NCBI GenBank assembly: GCA_002435875.1
Contig: DIVN01000278.1
Coordinates: 1-9,048 of the forward strand
DNA from: Anaerolineales bacterium UBA6131
Lineage (GTDB): Bacteria > Chloroflexota > Anaerolineae > UBA2200
Reading direction: 5' to 3'
DNA length: 9,048 nt
A program made the position numbers and the translations under genes. The notes under the pieces are model-generated. The model was given only the letters and a program-made list of their open reading frames with translations. It was not told the DNA's origin and did no database searches. Of the stretch, positions 1 to 4,725 are shown one piece after another (the stretch's first letter is position 1; each line of letters starts with the position of its first letter).

Positions 1-155
1 GGGCCCACCGCGACGATGCGTCCGCCGGCGACAGCCAGGGCGCCATCCTCGATGATACCGAGGTCTCGCATCTGCGATCCACGACGAGGACCGTCGCCAA
101 CCAAAGTGAGCAGTTGGCGTGCACCAGACACAATCAAGTCAACGACTGTGGTCAC
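1..155 (-). CDS. hutI: imidazolonepropionase, N-terminal fragment (gene runs off the left edge)
   Basis: Read leftward, the frame encodes about 51 residues starting MTTVVDLIVSGARQLL and continuing with a PRRG motif, DLGIIEDGAL and a GGRIVAVG strand. This matches the N-terminal beta-sandwich of imidazolonepropionase, the amidohydrolase that opens imidazolone-5-propionate to formiminoglutamate in histidine breakdown in the cytoplasm. The catalytic metal site lies outside the window. I chose the GTG at 155-153: a GAGG sequence lies 6 nt upstream, the protein then begins as family members usually do, and a strong promoter (193-221) would start transcription near 186. That places the alternative ATG at 191-189 at or ahead of the 5' end of the message. 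The gene is divergent from birA. Another amidohydrolase (dihydroorotase or cytosine deaminase type) cannot be excluded from this fragment, but the PRRG...LGII pattern favours HutI. Confidence 0.75.
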   Translation of the reverse strand, partial: MTTVVDLIVSGARQLLTLVGDGPRRGSQMRDLGIIEDGALAVAGGRIVAVG

Positions 156-192
156 ACGCTGCCTCGCCCGTATCCTGTCAGGATGCGTCATG

Positions 193-221
193 ATTGTACC
201 AGCTTTCGACGGTTCGGTCAA
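193..221 (-). promoter_or_regulatory. sigma-70-type promoter for hutI
   Basis: On the minus strand there is TTGACC (216-221), a 17-nt spacer and TACAAT (193-198). This is a near-consensus -35/-10 pair with ideal spacing. The predicted start, 6-7 nt past the -10, is about position 186, which supports the GTG start at 155 with a leader of about 30 nt. Its -35 element is 6 bp from the -35 of the divergent birA promoter. Confidence 0.7.
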
Positions 222-227
222 CCAGCC

Positions 228-256
228 TTGACAGGCGGAGTAGCTTGCGCTACGCT
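228..256 (+). promoter_or_regulatory. probable promoter for birA
   Basis: There is a perfect TTGACA (228-233), a 17-nt spacer and a weaker TACGCT (251-256). The predicted start is close to 263, which coincides with an in-frame ATG. The message is therefore either leaderless from 263 or begins translation at the GTG at 299 behind an AGAGG (284-288). A perfect 5-bp inverted repeat (GTAGC-ttgc-GCTAC, 240-253) overlaps the spacer and the -10. Confidence 0.5.
240..253. repeat. small inverted repeat over the birA -10 region
   Basis: GTAGC (240-244), a TTGC loop and GCTAC (249-253) form a perfect palindrome with 5-bp arms. It covers the 3' part of the promoter spacer and the start of the -10 element. 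Its position would suit a small operator, but arms this short occur often by chance and there is only one copy. Confidence 0.3.
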
Positions 257-298
257 GCGCCCATGTGTGGGAAGCAGGCAGCTAGAGGCTCCGGCGAC

Positions 299-1087
299 GT
301 GCTGACACCGCGCGTGGTTCAGTGCGGACTGCGCACCTTGCGGCTGGGCCAGCGCGTGCACTGTTACGAGCTGGTCGACTCGACCAATACCATTGCCAGG
401 GAGCTGGCGGACACGGGCGCCGTCGACGGCACGTTGGTCGTGGCGGAGGAGCAAAGCGCGGGTCGCGGACGGCTCGGCCGAGCCTGGCTTGCCCCACGCT
501 CAAGCTCGCTGCTCCTTTCCCTTATCTTCCGCCCTCCGCATCCACTTGAACATGCCAGCTACCTGCTCATGATAAGCGCTATGGGTGTGCGTCAGGGCAT
601 CGCCTGTGCAACTGGATTGACGGTTGACCTGAAGTGGCCCAATGACCTCGTCTACCGAGGGCGCAAGCTGGGTGGCATCTTGACCGAAGCCAGTTTCGTT
701 GGCGACAAACTGGCCTACGCTGTCGTCGGCATCGGCCTGAATGTGAACTTTGCTGCTGGCGCGCTGCCCGCCCAGTTTGTTGCTACCAGCCTGTCTCAGG
801 TGCTCGGGAAGGCTGTGGAGCGCGCCGCCTTGCTGCGCCACATCCTGGAGTGTACCGAGGAACACTACGATGCGGCGTTGGCGGGCGTATCTCCGCAGCC
901 CGAGTGGGCGGCCGCCCTGGAAACGTTGGGTCGTGCGGTACAGGTGCAGGGCCACGGTCGGGTGCTGTCCGGCCTCGCCGTCGAAGTGTCAGAAGACGGT
1001 GCCTTGCTCGTCCAACCTCCCGACGGACCGGTTGAGGTCGTGCGCGAAGGTGATGCCAGCCTGCATGATGCTGCACGGGAGTGTTAG
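299..1087 (+). CDS. birA: biotin--[acetyl-CoA-carboxylase] ligase (monofunctional BirA)
   Basis: The enzyme activates biotin with ATP to biotinyl-5'-AMP and transfers it to a lysine of biotin carboxyl carrier proteins in the cytoplasm. With the GTG start at 299 the protein has 262 residues. Visible signatures are STN at 28-30, the biotinyl-AMP loop GRGRLGRAW at 55-63, KWPND at 112-116 with the catalytic-type lysine, RKLGGILTE at 122-130 and GIGLNVN at 144-150, followed by a small C-terminal SH3-like domain. There is no N-terminal winged helix, so it should be a class I ligase that does not repress transcription. The frame is open from 194. An in-frame ATG at 263 adds 12 residues that look unlike the family. 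The GTG is preferred because AGAGG lies 10 nt upstream and the promoter predicts a start near 263. The family call is firm, the start less so. Confidence 0.93.
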   Translation: MLTPRVVQCGLRTLRLGQRVHCYELVDSTNTIARELADTGAVDGTLVVAEEQSAGRGRLGRAWLAPRSSSLLLSLIFRPPHPLEHASYLLMISAMGVRQGIACATGLTVDLKWPNDLVYRGRKLGGILTEASFVGDKLAYAVVGIGLNVNFAAGALPAQFVATSLSQVLGKAVERAALLRHILECTEEHYDAALAGVSPQPEWAAALETLGRAVQVQGHGRVLSGLAVEVSEDGALLVQPPDGPVEVVREGDASLHDAAREC

Positions 1088-1097
1088 CAGAACCAGC

Positions 1098-1162
1098 TTG
1101 GGATGCAAAGAGTCAGGGGGTGTCTTGCTCTGCGCAAAACGAATTTCGCTGCTTTGTCCCAA
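1098..1162 (+). repeat. imperfect inverted repeat in the birA-DUF2089 gap
   Basis: TTGGGA (1098-1103), a 2-nt bulge and CAAAG (1106-1110) pair exactly with CTTTG (1152-1156) and TCCCAA (1157-1162), giving 11 pairs. Inside lies a second small hairpin: GCG, a bulged C, AAA (1132-1138), loop ACGAA, then TTTCGC (1144-1149). The element begins 10 nt after the birA stop and ends before the DUF2089 promoter. It has no following T-run, so it is not a standard intrinsic terminator. It may mark the 3' end of the birA message or a structured RNA. Confidence 0.4.
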
Positions 1163-1179
1163 TTGACATGGCATAGATG

Positions 1180-1207
1180 TTGACTTTTCTTCGATTTGGT
1201 GTATAAT
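1180..1207 (+). promoter_or_regulatory. promoter of the DUF2089-yvlD operon
   Basis: TTGACT (1180-1185), a 16-nt spacer and a perfect TATAAT (1202-1207) lie in the most AT-rich stretch of the window. A second TTGACA lies 17 bp upstream (1163-1168), giving a TTGAC direct repeat. The start is predicted near 1214, leaving a leader of about 95 nt. No other promoter-like site stands out between here and 4708, so all five rightward genes may be transcribed from it. Confidence 0.75.
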
Positions 1208-1216
1208 TTATAAAGA

Positions 1217-1240
1217 ATGGCTGTAATAATATTGATATGA
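1217..1240 (+). CDS. possible seven-codon upstream ORF in the leader
   Basis: ATG at 1217 opens a frame encoding MAVIILI and ends at TGA 1238-1240. The stop overlaps a second ATG (1237-1239) that is in frame with the DUF2089 gene, and the G-run starts at the next base. No good ribosome-binding site precedes it, and it starts only a few bases after the predicted transcription start. It could be a leader peptide that affects downstream translation, or chance. Confidence 0.2.
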   Translation: MAVIILI

Positions 1241-1249
1241 GGGGGGGGG
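1241..1249 (+). repeat. homopolymeric run of nine G
   Basis: Nine consecutive G follow ATGA in the 5' leader of the DUF2089 gene. This is the longest homopolymer I noticed in the window. It lies in the in-frame extension between ATG 1237 and the preferred start at 1309. Runs of this length are prone to slippage and to sequencing error. Confidence 0.6.
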
Positions 1250-1262
1250 TCCGCGGTCTCTC

Positions 1263-1281
1263 GGGCGATCGCGATGCGCCC
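1263..1281 (+). promoter_or_regulatory. small stem-loop ahead of the DUF2089 ribosome-binding site
   Basis: GGGCG (1263-1267) pairs with CGCCC (1277-1281) around a 9-nt loop, which itself contains the palindrome ATCGCGAT. It ends 15 nt before the strong AGAGGAGG site (1297-1304). It could affect translation of the first operon gene, but the stem is only 5 bp. Confidence 0.3.
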
Positions 1282-1308
1282 AGGCTGAACAATCACAGAG
1301 GAGGATCC

Positions 1309-1680
1309 ATGTTCCCAGTGCCCAGCAAGTGCCCCGTTTGTGGTCAGGACCTCACGGTGACCAGGCTGCATTGTCGCACCTGTGATTCGACACTGGAAGG
1401 GCATTTCGAGTTGGGCCACTTTGATCGGCTTGGGCCTGACCAGCTTGGTTTCCTGGAGGTGTTCGTGCGCTGCGAAGGCCGCTTGAACAAAGTACAGGAG
1501 GAGCTCGGGCTCTCCTATCCGACCGTGCGCAGCAGGCTGAATGAGGTCGTCCGCTCTCTAGGTTATGAAACAGGGGAGGAAACTGTGCTCTCGCCCGAAC
1601 AGCGCCGCGCAATTCTGGAAGATGTTGCACAGGGCAAGATCACCTCAGCGGAAGCGGTCAAACTCTTGCAGCGGGATTAG
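1309..1680 (+). CDS. DUF2089 family protein: zinc ribbon, helix-turn-helix and SHOCT-like C-terminus
   Basis: The protein has 123 residues. It opens with a zinc ribbon, CPVC at 8-11 and CRTC at 22-25. A helical domain follows with an HTH-like segment (about 60-84, containing EELGLSYPTVRSRL), as in DUF2089 proteins. Residues 97-123 form a short helical module (ILEDVAQGKITSAEAVKLL) that recurs in two downstream gene products. The ATG at 1309 has an excellent AGAGGAGG 4 nt upstream. An in-frame ATG at 1237 would add 24 low-complexity residues translated through the G9 run and is less likely. As the first gene after a strong promoter and the only one with DNA-binding features, it is a candidate local transcription regulator. 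No function has been established for the family as far as I know, and DNA binding is inferred from the fold pattern. Confidence 0.88.
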   Translation: MFPVPSKCPVCGQDLTVTRLHCRTCDSTLEGHFELGHFDRLGPDQLGFLEVFVRCEGRLNKVQEELGLSYPTVRSRLNEVVRSLGYETGEETVLSPEQRRAILEDVAQGKITSAEAVKLLQRD

Positions 1681-1697
1681 CAGGGAGGCCAAATCAG

Positions 1698-2780
1698 GTG
1701 AAAGTACGAGAGTTTGAGCTGGGGAGCGCGCCAGCCGTACTCTTTCACGGCTGCGCCGGTGACGGGACTGTGCAAGGATGGGACAAGTCGGTCATCCAGC
1801 TAACGTCGGAGGCGGAAGCGTCTGTCGCGCGACTGCACCCGCTGGACAATAGGCTGGAGATCAGCGGACTCATGCCATTGTCGGCACATCTGCCGACGGG
1901 AAGCTCGACAGAGCTCAGCGCCTGCAATGGCGACATAGTTATCTCCAGGGTGCAATCGGTGCAGCTCAGCGCCTGCAACGGCGACTGGGTTATTGAAGAC
2001 TGTGGCGATGTCGTGTTGCAGGATGTGCAAGGCGACATCATGCTCAAGCAGAGCAGGTCGGTGCAGGTCAAGCAATTCCGTGGCGACCTGGTCGCACGCG
2101 GCATCGAGGCAGACGCGACCATCGCCAATGCGCACGGCGATCTCGCCATCGAGCGTGCGACGGGCAATGTGTCAATCCACGATGTCCACGGGGACATCTC
2201 CATCAGCGGCACACCTGCCTCGGCAGAAGTACAGGCCGTTCGTGGCGACCTCACGTTCAGCGGGGCGCCTACCCGTGGCAACTATGTGCTGCAGGTCCGC
2301 GGTGACATCATCCTACGCCTTGACGAGACGTCGAGCGTGCGTCTCGAACTCCACGCTCCGAGCGGAGACATCAGGTGTTCGCTGCCAGGCGCAGAACGTA
2401 GCTCAGCGGACGATCTCGCCGCACGCATCGGGGAAGGAGCGGCAGTGTTGACGGCGACCGCGCAGGATGGCAGCATCCGCGTCGTAACTGGTGCGAGCAC
2501 AGAGCAAGGGCAGGCGACCCAGGCCGAGCTTGGCGGCGAAGCAATCCGCCTCGTGCATCGCTTGGAGCAGTTCAAAGAGCGCGTGCGGCGCGAAAGCCAA
2601 CGTGTGACGGACGCCTTTCGCGCCGAACGCAGCCGGCGCGTGTATTGGGGCCCTAGCCGTGACGCCGCGCCAGACGAAGCTGAGGATCTGGAGAAGGAGC
2701 GGCTCACCGTTTTGGGCATGCTTGGTGATGGCCAGATCACTGCGGAGCAGGCAGAAACCCTGCTGCGTGCACTCGAGTAG
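1698..2780 (+). CDS. DUF4097/YvlB-like beta-solenoid protein with SHOCT-like C-terminus
   Basis: The protein has 360 residues and starts at GTG with GGGAGG 9 nt upstream, 17 nt after the DUF2089 gene. Residues 70-230 are built from short strand-turn repeats, each carrying Gly-Asp: the Asp residues fall at 79, 96, 113, 130, 148, 166, 184, 203 and 224, so the period is 17-19 residues. This is the pattern of right-handed beta-solenoids in DUF4097 and bactofilin-like proteins. Residues about 275-330 are charged and helical (EQFKERVRRESQRV region). Residues 333-360 carry the helical module shared with the DUF2089 and small SHOCT-like proteins. There is no signal peptide or membrane segment, so a cytoplasmic or peripheral location is likely. 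YvlB and LiaX of Firmicutes join the same two parts but with the helical module at the N-terminus, so the order here is reversed. It is probably structural or a sensor. No catalytic site is visible. Confidence 0.8.
   Translation: MKVREFELGSAPAVLFHGCAGDGTVQGWDKSVIQLTSEAEASVARLHPLDNRLEISGLMPLSAHLPTGSSTELSACNGDIVISRVQSVQLSACNGDWVIEDCGDVVLQDVQGDIMLKQSRSVQVKQFRGDLVARGIEADATIANAHGDLAIERATGNVSIHDVHGDISISGTPASAEVQAVRGDLTFSGAPTRGNYVLQVRGDIILRLDETSSVRLELHAPSGDIRCSLPGAERSSADDLAARIGEGAAVLTATAQDGSIRVVTGASTEQGQATQAELGGEAIRLVHRLEQFKERVRRESQRVTDAFRAERSRRVYWGPSRDAAPDEAEDLEKERLTVLGMLGDGQITAEQAETLLRALE
1912..1978 (+). repeat. 16-nt direct repeat inside the solenoid gene
   Basis: AGCTCAGCGCCTGCAA occurs at 1912-1927 and again, identically, at 1963-1978. 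The offset is 51 nt, exactly 17 codons. Both copies encode the LSACNGD turn of adjacent solenoid rungs. This points to recent duplication of one rung, or to repair between rungs. Confidence 0.8.
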
Positions 2781-2804
2781 CGCATAACATCCTGCGGAGC
2801 GGAG

Positions 2805-3887
2805 ATGGCAATGCTGAGTTGCCCCGCCGTAGAGCGAAAACGCGAGCATCCCATTCGCCCGTTCGACCTCGCGCGAGACTTGCACGCGTTGGCGGATCTC
2901 GTCGAAGTTGCTTTCAAGTCCGAGCTGGACGCAACCGGCAGTCGGATGGTTGCGGATATGCGCAACATGGTTCGCGCTGGCCCCCTCATCTGGCTGCTTA
3001 ACCCTCTGTTCTTGTTCATGGCCCGCTTCATGGGCGGCTACGTCTGGACGGAAGACGACAAGCTTGTCGGCAACGTCACCCTCAGTCTGGAGAGCCAGCA
3101 CCGTGGCGTGTGGAGCATCAGCAATGTGGCCGTCGATCCCTCATACCAGGGCCGAGGGATTGCCCGTCGCCTGGTGGCCGCAGCGATCCAGCAGGCCCGC
3201 GATGAGGATGGTCACTGGGTGATCCTCGAAGTGCGCGTTGACAACGAGCCAGCACAGCGCCTGTACCGGCGACTGGGCTTTCAAGCGTATGACACCATCG
3301 CCGAGCTGACCCTGGCTGCGCCCCACCAGCACCTGCCGCAAGAAGAGCCGCTGAAGCTACGCCGCCGCAGGGGCGGCGATGCCGAGGCTTTGCTGGCCTT
3401 GTACCAGCGCGCCGCGTCAGCCAAGGCCCAGTTGATCAAGCCGCTGCACGGCGCGCGGTTTCGGTATGATTGGGAAGACCGCCTGGAGCAGGCGCTTGGC
3501 GACCTGCTCGCCCGCCACGACACACGGCACTGGGTGTTGGAGCAGGAAGGGCAACTCGTCGGCTCGCTCAAGCTGGTGGCATCCAGGAGCCGCTCGGCTC
3601 ACAAGCTCGAGCTTGTGGTTGACCCTGACCGCAGTAGCAGCATGGAGTCCACACTGCTGAGCACGGCATTGGCCAAGCTGCGTGGCTATCCAGCACGCCA
3701 CGTGGAGACGCGCATCTCGTGCGGCCATGCTGGCAGCTATGACACGTACAAGGCGGCCGGCTTTGAGCCAGTGCGCATCCTTGACCAGATGTGCCTGGAC
3801 TTGCGCCGCACAACTCGCCCAGTAGAGCAGGAACTCCAAAGTGGCGAGGACCACACCTGTCAACAGGCGCTCGTGAGCAGTCCGTAG
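2805..3887 (+). CDS. double-GNAT-fold N-acetyltransferase
   Basis: The protein has 360 residues. The first GNAT domain (about 15-165) has beta4 and the acetyl-CoA pyrophosphate loop at 104-123 (NVAVDPSYQGRGIA, the Q/R-x-x-G-x-G/A motif) and a C-terminal NEPAQRLYRRLGF (147-159). A linker rich in Arg and Gly (186-191) leads to a second GNAT-like domain (about 192-335). Its equivalent loop (DPDRSSSMES, 273-282) has lost the glycine motif, so it is probably inactive or substrate-binding. Residues 59-81 of the first domain form a strongly hydrophobic stretch (PLIWLLNPLFLFMARF), unusual for a soluble acetyltransferase. The start may be ATG 2805 or 2811, each with a GGAG upstream, and differs by two residues. 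The gene lies 24 nt after the solenoid gene and 31 nt before the SHOCT-like gene. The substrate is unknown: protein, peptide or small-molecule amines are all possible. Confidence 0.88.
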   Translation: MAMLSCPAVERKREHPIRPFDLARDLHALADLVEVAFKSELDATGSRMVADMRNMVRAGPLIWLLNPLFLFMARFMGGYVWTEDDKLVGNVTLSLESQHRGVWSISNVAVDPSYQGRGIARRLVAAAIQQARDEDGHWVILEVRVDNEPAQRLYRRLGFQAYDTIAELTLAAPHQHLPQEEPLKLRRRRGGDAEALLALYQRAASAKAQLIKPLHGARFRYDWEDRLEQALGDLLARHDTRHWVLEQEGQLVGSLKLVASRSRSAHKLELVVDPDRSSSMESTLLSTALAKLRGYPARHVETRISCGHAGSYDTYKAAGFEPVRILDQMCLDLRRTTRPVEQELQSGEDHTCQQALVSSP

Positions 3888-3918
3888 CTTGGCTGCCACC
3901 AAACGTGGGAGGACTCCA

Positions 3919-4290
3919 ATGGGCACAAGTGACGAAAGAATGCAGATTCTGAAAATGATCCAGGAGAAGCAAATCACCGCAGAAGAGGGCGCCAAGCTGC
4001 TGGCTGCGCTCAAGACGGGCAGCCAGGAAAGCAGTACCGCCGAGGGCGCCAAGCCTCGCTGGTTCCGCGTGCGCATCACCGACATGGCTACGGGCAAGCA
4101 CAAGGTCAACATGAGCATCCCCATGTCCATGGTCAACGTCGGGCTGAAGATGGGCGCACGGTTCGTCCCGGACCAGGATGGAATCGATCTGCAAGAGCTT
4201 GCCGAAGCAGTTCGCGGCGGCAAGCTCGGCAAGGTCATCGAGATCGAGAACGAAGAGGGACAGGAACGGATCGAAATCTTTGCCGAATAG
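3919..4290 (+). CDS. small SHOCT-like (YvlB/LiaX N-terminal type) protein
   Basis: The protein has 123 residues. The N-terminal helical module at 5-31 (ILKMIQEKQITAEEGAKLL) aligns without gaps with the C-termini of the first two operon proteins. After a Ser/Glu linker (33-46), residues 47-123 form a small alpha/beta domain with RVRITD, a Met-rich KVNMSIPMSMVNVGLKMG segment and an acidic tail ending in ERIEIFAE. This resembles proteins annotated as SHOCT-like domain-containing and the N-terminal half of YvlB-type proteins. The frame is open from TTG 3889, but the ATG at 3919 has GGGAGGA 5 nt upstream and is clearly preferred. There is no membrane segment. The stop codon overlaps the ribosome-binding site of the YvlD-type gene, so translation of the two is probably coupled. 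I infer a cytosolic partner of the membrane protein or of the solenoid. Confidence 0.82.
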   Translation: MGTSDERMQILKMIQEKQITAEEGAKLLAALKTGSQESSTAEGAKPRWFRVRITDMATGKHKVNMSIPMSMVNVGLKMGARFVPDQDGIDLQELAEAVRGGKLGKVIEIENEEGQERIEIFAE

Positions 4291-4300
4291 GAGGATCGCC

Positions 4301-4708
4301 ATGAGGCGCTTTTTGATACGCTGGCTGGTGGCATCGATTGCCCTGTATGCCGCCGTCAGACTAGTTGGTGGGATTCAGTATGATGGCAGTTGGACAACGC
4401 TGGCGGGCATGGCGCTGGTCTTTGGCCTAGTCAACGCTTTCATACGGCCTCTGATGACCTTCCTCAGCTGTCCATTGATTATCTTCACGCTGGGGGTGTT
4501 TGTTCTGGTGATCAACGGAGCGATGCTGCTCTTGGCAGCGTGGCTTGCGCAGCTCTTTGGCATTGGCTTTTCTGTGAACAGCTTCGGAGCTGCTTTCTGG
4601 GGTGCCCTCGTGGTCAGCGCGGTGAGCTTCCTACTGAACCTCTTGATCGGCGACGACAGAGAAAGACCGCCACGCCATGCTCACAAGGCATCGCGTAGCG
4701 GCCGTTGA
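4301..4708 (+). CDS. YvlD-type membrane protein (phage holin family 4 superfamily)
   Basis: The protein has 135 residues and about four membrane helices (roughly 4-24, 32-50, 57-84 and 95-116). A basic N-terminus (MRRFLIRW) suggests N-in topology. The signature NAFIRPLMTFLSCPL (45-59), followed by TLGVFVLVINGAMLLLAAWL, is typical of the YvlD family, grouped with phage holin family 4 by similarity although it is not a phage lysis gene. The C-terminal tail is short, hydrophilic and basic. AGGAGGA at 4289-4295 overlaps the stop of the preceding gene. YvlD in Bacillus belongs to a cell-envelope-stress operon, and the same association with SHOCT-like and solenoid proteins is seen here. It is the last gene of the operon. 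No phage structural or lysis genes are nearby. Family membership is firm, the molecular function unknown. Confidence 0.88.
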   Translation: MRRFLIRWLVASIALYAAVRLVGGIQYDGSWTTLAGMALVFGLVNAFIRPLMTFLSCPLIIFTLGVFVLVINGAMLLLAAWLAQLFGIGFSVNSFGAAFWGALVVSAVSFLLNLLIGDDRERPPRHAHKASRSGR

Positions 4709-4725
4709 GCCACGACAAGTCGAGG

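Noticed and set aside
1265..1272. GCGATCGC octamer (HIP1-like palindrome)
   Set aside because: I noticed only this one copy. It occurs inside the 5' leader hairpin and is expected by chance in GC-rich DNA.
1745..3101. Minus-strand open frames (178, 249 and 232 codons) over the solenoid and GNAT genes
   Set aside because: They mirror the repeat structure of the sense gene (for example recurring MSP motifs opposite the GD turns) and have no independent start signal or family resemblance.
3360..3378. Seven-bp hairpin (CGCCGCC/GGCGGCG) considered as an internal terminator
   Set aside because: There is no T-run and it lies in the middle of the GNAT gene, where it encodes the Arg/Gly linker. It is best explained by codon use.
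3417..4334. Long open frame on the minus strand (305 codons), with another at 3568-4302
   Set aside because: It lies antisense to the GNAT, SHOCT-like and yvlD-type genes, which have clear family motifs and good ribosome-binding sites. The translation is low-complexity, rich in Ser/Ala/Arg, with no recognisable motif. It is an open frame expected from high GC.
4301..4708. Possible prophage remnant because of the holin family 4 similarity
   Set aside because: The protein is YvlD-like, sits in a regular operon with non-phage genes, and no integrase, endolysin or structural gene is present.
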